64,000 nt of DNA from Rosa chinensis (GCF_002994745.2 NC_037089.1:14712141-14776140); one strand, 5' to 3'. Counted from the first letter of the stretch, positions 1 to 13,009 are shown. Notes: generated by a model from the letters alone, not told the origin. Numbers and translations are program-made.

Positions 1-1262
1 ACTAAACCAATGTTTTTAGTCTAATATAAACGCACCCTAATCCTAGAACCTATAGATTACCTTGTAGTTACACTATGCTTTTGGTTTCTGCAATCTCAAA
101 ATGAAAAGGTACCCAGTAAACAAAACAATTCAATGGAAAGTTTCTACCAAACAGAAAAGGTCTCCCTCGGTGCGGTGAAAAACGAAGCATTTCCCTTTTC
201 TTCTCTTTTCCCTCCCAATTTGCCAATTAGGAGAATATGACAAAAAAAGAGACCTGGCCACCTTAGCAAAACTGCCATTATCTTTTTCTTTCTTTTTTTG
301 TATCGTTTTTGCAAAAGGTCAAGCTCCAAATGATATTATATCATATTTTATTGTCTGGATTCTGAGACAAACGTTAGTCTCCTAAACACTGAAGGACAAT
401 CTGGGCAATTTGGGCATCTCCCATTTTTCTCAAAAGAGACTTTGACAAAGAGAAAGCTCACAAATTTTCATTTCCTTTCAAGCATCCTATGCCTCCTTTA
501 TCCTTCACCTTTCATCCCTTTTGAGGGCTGCTTTGCTTTTTCTTCTAAAACCAAAAAGTTGGACTTAACCCATTTTTGGTTTTTGCTAAAAATTGTCTTT
601 GTTTAGATGGATTCACTAGTTGTTCTTTTGATCCTTCGTAATTCAATATCATCCCACAACATGTATTTCTACCGCTCCAAGTTATGTCTACTTGTAGCTA
701 TGTCTGAATTCAAAGTTATGCACTATCATTTGTGTTTTTGGAAGGTTACGCGTTCGTGTAGTTGAAAACATTTATCTCGAATTTTTGACTGATTGTTACT
801 AGTATCACTTAGTGGCCGAATCTTCCCCAATATGCATCGAGTTACTTGAGGCTTCATGCCCTTTGTCTTGGAATATTACTATTCTCAAAGATCTGTCATA
901 TAAAGGCTGATGTACCATCTCCTCTAACCTCAAATGCACCAAACTAATGTGTCATTGATTCTCAATAAAAGCAAAAAGTGTGACAAATGTGATATAATTA
1001 TGAAAGCAGCAATATATATTGTTTGCATATGATACAAACCAACGCAAGATTCGTATATTTTTTTAGAGAACATGGATATTACTATAGCTCCATTGTTTAA
1101 TATGACCATTTTTCTGGGCAACGCATACGTTGACAGAAGCATAGGGCGAACGAGACCATGGATACTAGTATGGGACAAAGGTGGAGTGGCGGTCACCAAC
1201 TCCCACTTGCTTCCCAAACAAGAGAAGCGAATGTAGAAAATTGGGTTTGTTATTTTGTGAAA
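1..1262. other. Intergenic sequence upstream of the DUF547 gene
   Basis: AT-rich spacer with no coding signal that I can support; the open frames here are short and match no family I know. A short TA run lies near 1290-1305, just downstream. The stretch probably contains the distal promoter of the plus-strand gene and perhaps the end of a neighbour outside the window. Confidence 0.5.
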
Positions 1263-1270
1263 TATAAATA
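1263..1270 (+). promoter_or_regulatory. Possible TATA box of the DUF547 gene
   Basis: TATAAATA lies upstream of a long pyrimidine-rich leader. The coding start is at 1939, so the 5' UTR would be about 600 nt including an intron. A donor-like G|GTAAAC near 1827/1828 and an acceptor TTGTAG ending at 1936 fit a leader intron that ends just before the ATG. Confidence 0.35.
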
Positions 1271-1938
1271 CACATTTTCACAATGAAAATATATATATAT
1301 ATATAAAATAATGTTCACTCACATAGAGTAGCCACTATTTATCTTCCTCTCATTTGTCCTCTGGTTGAGTGAAGAAGAAAGAAATTTGTCTACTTTTGGG
1401 TGCTTTGACATTCAGGGTCTATACCATTATTTGTACTACCACAAGTCTCATGCCAACCTTTTCCTTCTTCCATTTTCAGAACCCACGAGCTGGTTTTACT
1501 TCTTTTCACGAAAAGCTAAAGCTCCTCCTCCATTGCTAAAGCTTCAAAATTTACAGCCGAAAGACTCTTTGGTCAAAAGGGTCTTCTTTTCTGAGTCCTG
1601 TTTTTGTGGGTTTCTTGACCCATTTCACCTCTCTGCTTTGTTCAGACTCTGTGGTTACTACTTACTAGTACTACTTCCTGGAAGCTCTGGTTTTTCTGAA
1701 ATGCTAGCGGACAAGTTCAAGTCTTGGAGTCTAATTGGAGGCATTTGAGGACTATTTGGTCTCATTTTGACTTGTGGGTCGTTTTCTTCCATCATATTAC
1801 TCCTCTGGCTTTTCTGGACTGTAAATGGTAAACTACATTTTTTAAATTTTCCTCTGCATTTTTTTGTCCCCTTTTCTTCTGCCCTGAAGATGTTTATGTT
1901 TTTGGCTCACTGAAAATTTTACTGCTTGGTTTGTAGAG

Positions 1939-4900
1939 ATGGGGTTTGAGGTGAATGGTGATGGTAAAATGCTGGGATTATTGAGAGTGAATCCAAGGCA
2001 CAAGCGTTCGAAAAGGTAACTTTCGAATTACCATGTATTTGGTGTCAGCTAGCATTTAACTATTTTGTTAGTTAGCAATCCGTGTTGTTCACACTCTTTC
2101 AGATTTTGGTATTGTGTACTTGGTGATGATCTTAAACTGGGTACACTTTCTGAGATGGCTTGTTGGGAAAAATGGGAACCTGAGCTTTCACAGCTATACC
2201 TTCTTTGTCAATTAGCAACACTGATAAGACGTAGTTCACTGTATCTTAACCTCCATTTTGGGGTTGTTTCCTCTTCTCTGATCATTTTATTGTTCATGGT
2301 GGGAAGCATGAATTATTTTTTCATGTTTGAATTTGAAAGTTCAAGAGAGGGGTATTACTTGAGAGTTCTCTTAATTTATTGAGATGCATTGAATTTCACT
2401 TTCTTTCTTTTTTCAGCCATGAAGTTTTTTCTCATCTCTTAAAAGATTTTTACCCTCCCCAAGTTCTTTTTCTTTTTTATTTTATGATTCATAAGCAGGT
2501 AGAAGGTATTGGAAGTGAAAAAGATGTTCAGATGTAGTCAAGGGTAATAGAGGGTATTGAATATGAAAATTCTTCTTCATTTTCTTCTTCTAGGATAATA
2601 CCTTGTTCATAGGCTTGTAAATGGAAAAGAAATCGTGTAGGGAGTGGTCTAGACATGGAATCAGAGAAATCAAATGTGGTCTTCTTCTATCCACATCTAT
2701 TAATCCTTTTTGTTGCATTGGCAGCTTTCCTGATAAGAAAAGAGTGCAGGAAGATGACTTGGATAGTTCTCATGAAGCATCAGACCGTGTAAAGCTGGTA
2801 AGATAGCTCTCCTGTTCACTCTCCTTTGCCAATCGTATTTCAAAATCAGAAAGAACGTTAGGCATCATTAGCATAATGATCTCATTATATATTATTTGTT
2901 TGACTACCCCTTATAATCAACTCTTAATTTAAGATTTTAGGCAAAGTGCCAGGAACGTTAGCATATAGGCCCCTTTATCTTTTGCACCCTTTTCAGAGTC
3001 CAGACAATTAATCTCAATAGTAATTTTGTTATAAAGTTACTATAAAGTAAAGGGCGTAGTGATTATAAACTTATGTCTTTAATTATGGTCCTTTAAGTGT
3101 ATGATGACATAAAGCTTTGCCGAGCTAAGTTGAATATAAGGCTGGTGATTTTTTTGATGATTAACAAAATTGAACTCGGACTAGGATTGAACTGCAATCT
3201 GGAAATAATTTTACACACTGACATATGAATTGGATCTGGAAACAGGATTCGGCACAGTTCAAGGGCCGTGTTAGAACCAAGAAGAAACAATCTCCTACCA
3301 TGGAAGTTCACAATTCTTTGAAACAAGAGGTATACCAACTTACATATCTTTATATTTGGTTCAAGGAGTCATCCTGCAAGCAGGCTCCAGCTTTATCTTT
3401 GTTTAATGCCGTTTAATTGTTTGTAATATATTCTATGCAGATTCTACAGCTTGAAAATAGATTACAAAATCAATTTCAGGTCCGCCATGCTTTAGAGAAT
3501 GCATTGGGTTATAAGTCTTCCATCCATAACAATACTGTCAACACAAATGAAACTGCAATTCCTAAGGTAGCCTTGTCTTTATATTCAGTTCTTCCCTTTT
3601 AATGTATGTCAAATACTTAAGAGGGCTAATTGCCTAACTACCAAAAATGTATATGCTTACATTTCCAAGATGGTTTCTATTGCCTGTAAGATGTTATGCT
3701 CCTGCGAAACATATATTTTCATTTAGGAGGTGTAAGTAATCATGTGTAATGGAATTATGTAACAACTGGAAGAAAAAGAAAAATGGGTGTAGTGGGGTTA
3801 TTTTTAGCTGTAGCTTTATATATTTTTCTAAGTTTCTGTCTTTATGAATCGTTGATACCATCAGAGTATACGCAAGATTTTTGCCTTTAGACCCACTTTA
3901 CTGCTATATATCTCAACTGGTAAAACTGTTTTCTGATCTCCCATTGTTTATACCCAAGTCTTTGTTTTTTATCTTTCTGCAAATGTTAATATACATTTTG
4001 ACAATGGTTTTTATGACTCCAGCCAGCTACAGAATTGATTAAGGAGATTGCAGTGTTAGAATTGGAAGTTGGGCATTTGGAACAGTATCTTCTCTCCTTG
4101 TACCGGAAAGCATTTGATGGACAATTGTCCTGTGTTTCCCCAGGCAAAAAGGATGAAAAACTAAACTCACCTGCAACAACCCCAAGAAGCAACTTGCTGA
4201 AAGTTTTTGAACCTGACATGGCATTGAAGAGGGAAGATTTAGCAGTTCAATCTGGTAGTCAGTCGCTTGTAAATTCATGGAAGGAATATGTTGGAGAAGA
4301 AGAGAGGCCATTAGATTCTAGTGTTAACCGTTGCCACTCCTCACTTTCGCAACATTCTGCATTCGTAACTAGAACCTCTCCTCCAGAAGAGTCATTGGCG
4401 AAAGCTTTGCGTGCCTGTCATTCTCAACCATTGTCCATGATGGAGGTAACTTCCACATATTGTTTTTACTTTTTTTCTGATCAAAGTTCGTTCGTCCATA
4501 AATACTAATAATTCACATTGCCAGTCATCATGGTATGAGCTATTTTACTTTTGGTTTTCACCAAAATAGTGAAGGCATTTTCGCAATTCAAAATTTATAT
4601 CGTTGTTGGTAGTGATACTCTTGCAATTGTGATAGTTATTGGAAATCCAGTTAAAGAGATTGACTTCTTTCATGTTATGCATGGAAATTTGGAAACATCA
4701 TCTGATTATGACTTTTAATTGTTTTCTCAGTATGCTCAGAATACTTCATCAAATGTAATTAGTCTGGCAGAGCATCTCGGTACACGCATTTCCGATCATA
4801 TTCAAGAGACGCCTAACAAGCTTTCGGAGGACATGATCAAGTGCATGTCCACTATATATTGCAAGCTTGCGGAACCCCCCTTGACACAGAATGGACTTTC

Positions 4901-6467
4901 ATCTCCCAATTCATCTCTGTCATCAACGAGTGCCTTTTCTCCACACGAACAGAGTGAAATGTGGAGTCCGCAGTTCAAAAATAATTTATCTTTTGATGTA
5001 CGACTGGATAATCCGTTTCTGGTGGAAGGACTTAAGGAATTTAGTGGGCCATACAGCACAATGGTTGAAGTGCCATGGATATATAGAGATACTAAAAAAT
5101 TAGGTGATATTGAACACTTGCTACAACATTTCAGGTGAGGCTTGATGACACAGATTCGATTTCCTCTGCATTTACATATGCTTATTGTGTTTTCCTGTTG
5201 CAGGTCACTTATCAGTCGTTTAGAGGAAGTAGATCCTAGAAAGTTGAATAATGATGATAAATTAGCGTTCTGGATTAATGTACACAATACTTTGGTCATG
5301 CATGTAAGTTTATCACCCATCATATACCAGTATTACACTATTACATAAGGTATTTTTCGGATGATTGGTATTAGATTGTAATCAATTACTTTTTTTGGTA
5401 GGCATATTTGGCTTATGGGGTTCCACAGAACAATGTAAAGAGGGTATATTTACTTTTGAAGGTAAGAAGAGTCTTACTGCAGGCATTACTTAGGATGATA
5501 AAATTTAGCAAGGGATATTTTCTCACTTGCTTTCTTTCACTATCAAGGCTGCATATAACATAGGTGGCCACACAATCAGCGCAGATACAATGCAGAGCTC
5601 TATTCTTGGATGCCGAATGTCTCGTCCAGGACAGGTGGAATCTACTAAAACACTATAAAACTCTTGTTTTACCAAGTTCCTATTACACAAAGGAAGGTTA
5701 TTGAACTTATTATGGTTGTCTGGTGCTATGCTTCTAGTGGCTCCGCTTGTTACTTACTCCGAGGAACAAGTTCAAGACTGGAGATGAACGCCAGGCCTAT
5801 GCAATTGACCATCCAGAACCCCTTCTACATTTTGCACTTTGTTCAGGAAGCCATTCTGATCCTGCGGTACATCATTAACCCTGTTCTGTTCTGTCCCGTT
5901 ACTCTTTTTTGTATTATTTTCTTTTTCTAATATGATCTCGTAAGTTCAATGCAGCAATGCTGTATAAGTGTTGAGTTTGACTCATTCTTCCTATATTGCA
6001 AAACTATCTTCGAAAAAAGTAAAATTCATTCGAGGCATTTTCTGTCCAATGAGGCGTAATGAGTACACCATGTTACACTAAAAGAAAAAACTAAACCAGT
6101 TAAGCAGTACACTTCAGACTTTCGTTGATTATTGTATGGACATTGCCATATTTTTCAGGTTCGTGTATATACACCAAAGAGATTATCTCAGGAGCTGGAA
6201 GCTGCAAAAGAGGAGTATGTTCGAGCTACCTTTGGTGTGCGCAAGGACCACAAAATTCTTCTGCCAAAGATTGTCGAATCATTTGCAAAGAGCTCAGATT
6301 TGTGTCCTGGCGGTGTTTTGGAGATGATACAACGGTCATTGCCTGAATCTCTGAGGAAGAGTGTTAAGAAATGCCAGCAGGCTGGGAAATCACGGAAGAG
6401 CATAATCGAGTGGATTCCTCACAATTTCACTTTCCGGTATCTAATTTCTAAAGAGCTTGTGAAGTGA
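1939..6467 (+). CDS. DUF547 protein with N-terminal MIP1-type leucine zipper (11 coding exons)
   Basis: The product is a 623-residue plant protein. It has an N-terminal ternary-complex-factor MIP1 leucine-zipper region (about residues 79-160; motifs ILQLENRLQ, IAVLELEVGHLEQYLLSLYR) and a C-terminal DUF547 domain (about 396-535; DDKLAFWINVHNTL, HPEPLLHFALCSG). The tail IIEWIPHNFTF is typical of the family. Coding exons read by eye: 1939-2015, 2725-2797, 3246-3329, 3441-3566, 4023-4445, 4731-5134, 5204-5303, 5402-5461, 5548-5634, 5738-5866, 6159-6467. All have GT/AG borders and the frame stays open throughout, so the gene looks intact. The ATG at 1939 directly follows a leader-intron acceptor and opens MGFEVNGDGKM. 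Family members are little characterised; the zipper suggests dimerisation or partner binding, and DUF547 has no settled activity. A 3' UTR probably ends near 6740. Confidence 0.9.
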
Positions 6468-7305
6468 ATGCTTGCATGATGAGGGTTGCTGTTTGATACA
6501 TGCCATCGTTAAAAAGGTTTTTGTGGTAGAAGATTTCACTCATGTAGCTCATCTTCTGTATAAATTAGTTATTAGTATATGAACCAGAGAAGAAAAGGAA
6601 AAAAAAAAAAGTGAGAGCCGGAGGAAGGGAATGGTGCAACCTGCAGCATATTGTATCTGCATTATTAAGCTATTGCAAAGAATCTGCAAGACTGTAACCT
6701 TGTGAATGTAATGAAATGGCTCATTTGGCCTTGTAAATATATCTTTCGTTTTTCTTCCACAATCAAAATTGCATACAGGCTTTTACCAATAGAATCTCAT
6801 TCATTGTATCATTCAGTGTACTTGAATATTCGATACACTAATTTTATCATTCCACTTAAATGTCAATCAAGATAAAAGAGAAACCGTAAACCGTTAACGC
6901 CAAAATAATAACACCTGACCCTGAATGATTTCACACGGTAATTTTTCGACGCAACATTTTTTATTTATTTATTTTTATTACAGTGAGCTCCACAGATAAG
7001 ACGACTCACGTGTGTATTAGCTCCCCATTTTCAATTTTTCATATCTCATCTGTCGGTGGATCATATGAATCTCCAACTTGGGTTCTCTATCATATCCTAT
7101 CTTGGATCTCCCAACCCAGTTGTTTTGGTTATAATCTTATAACTCTAAGATCAATTATTCAAGATTAACTAATAGTAATACTGACAGAACCAGTTAACCT
7201 GTTCTCTATAACCAATCAACAAACAAAGCAGAGAGATCTGAGGATTCTGAACCATTCATACTCTTATTAACTTACTTACGTACATTAACTTGATCAGCTC
7301 CACTA
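6468..7305. other. 3' UTR and intergenic spacer
   Basis: The first 250-300 nt are the likely 3' UTR of the DUF547 gene, with an A-run at about 6597-6610. The remainder is AT-rich convergent spacer up to the minus-strand PR-1 gene. No other coding signal is seen. Confidence 0.5.
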
Positions 7306-7827
7306 CTAGTATGGACTCTCCCCTACATAATTCCCAGGAGGATTGTAAAAGCAAATGCTCAATCTGCTCTGGTCCTTGGTACACGTGGCCTGCGCGCAAC
7401 CCAACTCCAGCGACTTCCGCCACACCACCTGCGTGTAGACGCCGCACTGGTGGTTCGGCACGCACGTGTTGTCGGTGTGGTTGTAGAACTCCTTCTCCTT
7501 CACCCACGCGTCCACCACCATGGTCGGCGTCACCACCTGGCCGCTCGCCCAGAGCTGGTTCCAGCCGTACTTGCCGCTGATGAGGTTGGCGAAGTTGCAC
7601 CCCATCTTGTCTCTTTGGTACCTGACGAGTCGACTCGTGGCGTTGGCAAGTGACTCGCTCCATTTCAGAGGTGGGACGCCGACGGCGGCTCTGGCTTGGT
7701 TGTGGGCTTGAAGGTACTCGGTGGCTGCGGCGGAAAGAGGGGCTTCTGCGGCGGAGGCTGAGATGAGGGTGTAGCATATGGCTAGAGCCACTGCTAGTAG
7801 TGGTACAGACAACGCATGCTGGCCCAT
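7306..7827 (-). CDS. PR-1-like CAP-domain secreted protein (cluster copy A)
   Basis: A single-exon gene for 173 residues, the usual PR-1 length. Residues 1-26 form a signal peptide (hydrophobic core, ASA-type cleavage site), so secretion to the apoplast is expected. The CAP domain runs from about 36 to 173 with HNQARAAVGVPPLKW, YTQVVWRKSLELGCA and the C-terminal CFYNPPGNYVGESPY, which fits the CAPE-type peptide released from PR-1. Of the four CAP-cavity residues, His42 and Glu111 are present. The GEN glutamate is replaced by Trp89 and the HYTQ histidine by Val130. PR-1 proteins are defence-associated and bind sterols or lipids; this divergent copy may be closer to the STS14/PRB1-like branch. 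A TATA box lies about 53 bp upstream. The reading frame is clean, so it is probably functional. Confidence 0.9.
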   Translation of the reverse strand: MGQHALSVPLLAVALAICYTLISASAAEAPLSAAATEYLQAHNQARAAVGVPPLKWSESLANATSRLVRYQRDKMGCNFANLISGKYGWNQLWASGQVVTPTMVVDAWVKEKEFYNHTDNTCVPNHQCGVYTQVVWRKSLELGCAQATCTKDQSRLSICFYNPPGNYVGESPY

Positions 7828-7879
7828 TTTTTCTTGTTGCTACGAGTCTGTGATCAATCTTGAGTTGTCTTTACCCAGT

Positions 7880-7888
7880 TATTTATAG
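7880..7888 (-). promoter_or_regulatory. TATA box of PR-1 copy A
   Basis: On the minus strand the sequence reads CTATAAATAA about 53 bp before the start codon. That spacing gives a leader of roughly 20-30 nt, normal for a small single-exon plant gene. Confidence 0.55.
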
Positions 7889-8717
7889 CTAGAATGTGAT
7901 TCTTGTATTGGGTTGGTGGCAGGATCAATGTTTAAGTGACTGGTTTGCCCTTCTCATGTGACTGGTTTTGGAGTCATGGAGGGTATTAAAGGGCTTATTC
8001 GTGACATAATAATTCTTCAAACAGATCGATGTACAATATTTTGCATTATGTATTCTGTATATGCATAATAATATTTCCAGTACAGCGTCAGAACTCAGAA
8101 CTCATAATTTCATCACCATGCACATGAACTTCGGATTGTTATTAATCAATTATGCATTGCATGATTAATATTTTTTTATGATACCAATCTTTTGTACACT
8201 GTACATTGTACCCCTTTTTTGGAACACAAGAATTACTTTATTTCAATAAATCAATGTAGCATATCTTGGATCTCACCACTCATTTCTACTAATTGTAGCA
8301 ATAAACCTTCAGAGATTAAAAAAAAAAAAATACATTAACCAGATTACGGACTTACATTGTTAAAAGAGAAACTGTTTCAAGAACGCCAGCCATTAGCAAG
8401 TCTAGTGGTATACTGGTATCAATTTCTTGAAAGATATTCTGAACTCTAATTTTCGTTTGGTTGACGTCTGTGGCAATTTTGAATTGAGAAGCTTGATTTA
8501 TAAAGTCCTGATCTATCGGTTTTTCCATGAATGTATAGTATCAGACTATATATAGACTTATCTTACGCAATTTCATCTCGACGAGCCAGACGTCTATAGT
8601 AATGTGGTAAGACCCAAGTATGATCATTAGAAATGAACCATGAGTAGTGTTTGTTATCTAGCTTGTGATCAACGCCCTATATTTGATGTACATGTGTTGT
8701 TCTTATAAATTACTTTT
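7889..8717. other. Upstream flank of PR-1 copy A, partly shared with copy B
   Basis: No gene is seen. The stretch around 8340-8717 resembles 17080-17475 (shared runs such as TGTTAAAAGAGAAACT, GTCTAGTGGTAT and TTGATTTATAA). This shows that the two PR-1 neighbourhoods derive from one duplicated segment. An A-run of 12 lies near 8318-8329. Confidence 0.6.
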
Positions 8718-10078
8718 GGTTTTTAGGAAACGATAGAAACTTCAATCGGAAAGTATATATTGGGGAATAGACTAAAACCCCAAGTATAACTGCGATTGCA
8801 GGTACTATCGAGTTGAATGGCCAAATTCTAACCACGATACGCTCTTTTTCAATGCTACAAATAAAGTATATATAATTCCGAGATTTCCAACGATACATTG
8901 TAGTCAACCGCAAAAAAGACTGTGTCCTTTTTGCACCGTGTCCAAGAAGTACCAAACCATGTGCAAGGATCGCTTAACCAAAGTAAACCAAGCTTAAATC
9001 AAATCGTCCCTGGGAATGACACTATTTACATGACATAACAATTAGATCCAATCCTAGCTCAAGAATAGTAGGGACTTCGAGCAACTCCAATAGCTTCCCG
9101 AAATTTTAATTTTTCTCTATTTTAGGGAAAAATGACTCTCTTTTTCTCTAATAGATTCTCTATAACTATCCTTATTTTAGGGATAGTGAGAAAAGAGAAA
9201 ACTAAATTCCCTAAATTTGCAACAATCTCTAAAATTTTAAGGAAGAATTGTAGAGATTTTAGAGGATCCTGTAAAATAGGGAATCTGTTGGAGTTGAAAA
9301 AGAAAAATAGGCTAAAGCTTTGACTTTTACTTCTCTATAATACAGAAATTATGGGGAAACTGTTGGAATTGCTCTTATAGACACTAAACTACCTAAAAAC
9401 CAAAATCAAATAAAAAATAATATAAGACAATCACAAACCACATCCCTTTTCCAAGAACCCAGCACCAGTCTATCGCTGGATTTCATCGTTAGAGTAGTGA
9501 CAACACTAATAACCTCCCGTACATCACAAATGAACTGCAAAAGACCTCTTCCTACCAACTGTTGAACATCAATCTCCTCCCTTCCCATCCTTCCACCAAA
9601 CCTCCACCATTGCTAGCATGAAGACCGCCATTAACACAATGTCAGTACCATCTCTCCACTAGCAACAACACCAGTTCTCCACTACCACACTCCCATGGTG
9701 ACCACTGCGTACAACATTCCAGGTCCACAGTTTAAATCTAGACCACCAAGGCTAACCTGCCAAGGTGAAAGAGTTTGACGCTGCCAGCCACCCCACTGTC
9801 AAAAAGCCCTGCAACACGAGTCAAAACCCAAAGCATCTTGACTAGGAAGATCTGGCCAAGCACGAGCCTGCAACCACGACCAAGGTAGCTGCACCGTTGT
9901 TGCTATCCCAACAGCAAAAACATAGAAAGCAAAAGTCCTGCCTGTGACCATACTACACCACCAGATGAAGCATAGAGCGAGCCTTCTTCAGCCTTGCAGC
10001 GCCGCTGAATAAGGGAAACTAGCGAAAAACCCTAGTTCTTACTCCGAGGTTTGTGGAGCAAAAAACACCCTAGCCTTT
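8718..10078 (-). mobile_element. LINE-like insertion complex (minus strand) interrupting the duplicated PR-1 flank
   Basis: Comparison with 17440-17480 shows that about 1.36 kb is inserted between matching flanks (TTACTTTT at 8710-8717 and TTATTTTATAGTGCC from 10082). Read on the minus strand, 10078-9400 starts with a gene-leader-like GC-rich stretch and has no long open frame. The far end is A-rich (CCTAAAAACC). This resembles the other LINE-like insertions in the window. A MITE (9079-9374) is nested inside. The duplicated target is imperfect, so the exact edges are uncertain, and 8718-9070 may be a separate element. Confidence 0.45.
9079..9374. mobile_element. Non-autonomous DNA transposon (MITE), GAGCAACTCCAA ends
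   Basis: The 296 bp AT-rich segment begins GAGCAACTCCAATAG and ends CTGTTGGAATTGCTC, a clear terminal inverted repeat. Flanking trinucleotides are TTC and TTA, close to the TTA/TAA preferred by PIF/Harbinger elements but not identical. There is no coding capacity. Confidence 0.6.
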
Positions 10079-10081
10079 AGG

Positions 10082-10331
10082 TTATTTTATAGTGCCTTCA
10101 TACAATTTGAACTTCAAGTATGTATATGAGCTGCCTTTGGTTCTTGGTATGTTATTACTTGGCTTGCCTTCTCTGCTAGGGTTGAGCTTCACCCGAGAGG
10201 TTGACCTCAACTGATGCCCTTGCTTGGTTGTGAGCATCCACAAATTCTGTTCCTGCATTTGGCACAGGAGCCGCTGCACCATGTGCTAGAGCAAGTGCTA
10301 GCACTAATGTGATAGAGGCATTATGGGCCAT
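10082..10331 (-). pseudogene. PR-1-like gene relic (5' end only)
   Basis: The minus-strand frame from 10331 opens MAHNASITLVLALALAHG, a signal peptide. It continues through GTEFVDAHNQARASV, the start of a CAP domain, then hits a stop after about 50 residues. A frameshift restores similarity (SSTLAEKASQVITYQ), followed by another stop. The C-terminal half of the CAP domain is deleted. The copy is paralogous to the relic at 17498-18025, which also starts MVHNASVALVLVLALAYG. It is clearly dead. Confidence 0.8.
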
Positions 10332-10729
10332 TTTCTTGAACGAATCTGATATTATTTGTTAACCCCAATAGTTGTCAATAACCTGTTAAGGATGCATGAG
10401 ACCTACAAAAACTATACTAAGTTACCAACATGTATCCACATGAATGTAATTGATTAAATGAGCATTTTAATTTAGACCCTAGGCACATAAGGGGAAATCA
10501 AAAGTCATGGACGTTGAACAAAAATTGAGAATCGGCAAAAAATAAAGGAAGATGGAATATTTGTAAATAAAAATTAATTAATAGAGTTATGGTGAGTAAA
10601 TTCACCTCAAGTTTCTATATATTACAAATATCAAACAAACAATTCAAATGCTATAACTAGTCTTTCGTGAATAGAACTCATAGCCTCCCACTTACAATCT
10701 TTTGTATATAAACTATATGAATAAGGTTA

Positions 10730-11602
10730 GAGTTTTTCTATTGGAACCTCCTAATTTACTCACTTGACCTCCTATGCTTTTTACATCTCCTATCAACTTT
10801 GCAAGTACTAAATTTACTCACTAAACCTCACTAAAGTTCCTCAAATAACCTCATTCATATAATTTGCAAACAAACTATTATGTTTAAAATAAAAACTTAG
10901 TCATTTCAATGATTTAATTACTCTATAAATCATAATTACATATCCATTCCTTAATCAGATAATATAAATATCTTTTTCAATAAAAGCAAATCAAACACAA
11001 GGTATTGAGTTTCAAAAATTAATTTCTAATCAACAAGAAAATAACATGAACTATTATAAGGTTTTTTTTTTCTTTTCTGTTTTAGCTTTGCAAAAAAAAA
11101 AAAAAAAAGATTAATCATTTTTTCTTAATGTTTATTTTATTTTCTCTATTTTTTGTATCTCATGATTAATTATTTAAATATTTATTTATTTTTCTTTTAA
11201 TTACTAGCTCATTTTTTATTTTTTTACAAATATAATGGATAGACTTAGATTTAGGTCATAACATGATTTATTTTGTTTTCCCTCACTAATATGAGTTCAA
11301 TATGTATATCATACATTTTTTTGTCACATGATCTTAATCATAGTTTTAATTCTTATTAAATATATATGAATACTTTAATGAGTATGTAGTGAAATTGGAA
11401 AATGAAAATAGACAAGGAGAATAATAAAGAATACAATCTAATGTTATTGAATTGGAAAGTCTAGAGAAAATCAATATAATATTTGTTTGGTATAATTATT
11501 GTCTTTAGTAGTCATTTGATAATATGTTATATATGTCATTTAATAATTCAAAATAGAGTGAGGTCAAGTGACAAAAATTTGGAGGTCCCAATAGAAACAC
11601 TC
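10730..11602. mobile_element. Mutator-like non-autonomous element with 9-bp target duplication
   Basis: An 873 bp AT-rich element with no coding frame. The ends are inverted copies: the left starts GAGTTTTTCTATTGGAACCT and the right ends AGGTCCCAATAGAAACACTC, with the repeat extending about 40 bp with mismatches. It is flanked by a perfect 9-bp duplication, ATAAGGTTA (10721-10729 and 11603-11611), as expected for MULEs. Its right half recurs at 39820-40207. Confidence 0.85.
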
Positions 11603-11797
11603 ATAAGGTTATGGTGATTTTCCTTTTTTAGAAAATTACACACAAGTGTTAATTTGAAACTTAAATTAGCCATAAGGCCACCAATGTTTTCTTGTATACA
11701 TAAGGCCACTTGTGGCTTTAAATTATTTTCAACCTGACAATTTTACCTTTCCACTAACTCCATAATCATCCGGCCAAAATGAATAGAAATTCATTCC

Positions 11798-11802
<5 letters not shown>

Positions 11803-11881
<79 letters not shown>
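11803..11881. repeat. (CT)n microsatellite
   Basis: An almost pure CT tract of about 78 bp (39 units) inside the Pack-MULE-like element. It produces spurious Leu-Ser and Arg-Glu repeat frames on the two strands. The position suggests a CT-rich 5' UTR captured along with the RAB exon. Confidence 0.95.
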
Positions 11882-11883
<2 letters not shown>

Positions 11884-12443
11884 CGATGTCTCTTCTTCTT
11901 CTCTTCCCTCTGCAATCACCGGAAAGAATCAATTCCGGCCATCACCTCTCATCACCGTCACCATCAATTGAACCACAACACAAACCCGACCAAAGCCCAG
12001 CCACCCCCCGCCCCGATTCCGATGACCACTGCCTCTGATCTGGTGAGATTCCAAGCTTACAAAACCTCGAAACGGCGCCGCGATGCCTGAAGACGACGAC
12101 GTCGACGAAGAAGCTCTGATCGGAGCTACCTCACTGGAGTCCAACTCAGATCTCTCTGATTCTCTACTCATCTCCGATTCTCTCACCGGAGACGATTCTC
12201 TACTCATCTTCGATTCACTCAGATCTCCAATTTCGACTTGAGACACCTCACAAGCCTCGGCTCCGGCAGCTCCCTTCCTCACATCTAGCTCGGCTCCGGC
12301 AACACCCTTCCTCCACCACCACCATCGCCTCTTCCTCCACCTCACCTGCATCGGAAACCTAAATGAGTACTGATTCTCCTGGGACGACGACAAGGCCCGC
12401 GACCTCTTCATCTCCAACCGGAAAGTCACTCCAGGTCTTCGAC

Positions 12444-12659
12444 ATGGCCTACAGGTCAGACAACGCCTACCACTTCAAGGTCATCTTGATCGGCCATGCC
12501 GGTATCGGCAAATCTGATTTGTTGTCTAGGTTCATGCGCAATGAGTTCAACCTCGAGTCTAAGTCCACCATCGGTGTCGAGTTTGCCACCCGGAGCATCC
12601 ATGTCGATGATTAGATTGTCAAGGCCCAGATTTGGGACACCGCCGGCCAAAAAATGTGA
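12444..12659 (+). pseudogene. RAB11/RABA-type small GTPase exon 1 fragment
   Basis: The frame opens [20 protein letters not shown] and covers the P-loop (GHAGIGKS, intact GKS), the switch I region ([11 protein letters not shown]) and, after an in-frame TAG where Lys is expected, the switch II start (IVKAQIWDTAGQ). It ends two codons later at a TGA, about where RABA genes have their intron. The His and Ala in the P-loop replace the usual Asp-Ser. RABA proteins run endosome and trans-Golgi traffic; this piece lacks the rest of the G domain and the prenylated tail. An open frame extends upstream to 12363 but looks unrelated. Confidence 0.8.
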
Positions 12660-13009
12660 TAAGCTTTTCAATTCCATTCATTATTGTCATTGTATTTGGT
12701 TTACTTATTGAGGTTGAGACCAAATCCTTCTGGTATTTTTGTTGAAATTAATTAGACGGCATGATTAGAATTTGTTTAGTTTGGTTTGATTTGATTGTGA
12801 TTTATTGGAATAAATGGGCTTGGATTTGTTTGAATTCATCTATTGTGGAATTTTGCAGGGGAGAGAAAGAGAGTTGTGCTCTTGTGTGATATATGGGGGG
12901 ATGGGTTTGTGGTTGAATTCTGTTTTTTGATGGTGTTGTGATGTATTTTGATTGATGAATAATGAACCATTTCTTGTATGTTATTTGTTGCAGTTAGTAA
13001 CTCTCTATA

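Noticed and set aside
11729..12090. Frames with long Leu-Ser or Arg-Glu repeats
   Set aside because: Direct translation of the CT microsatellite, not genes.
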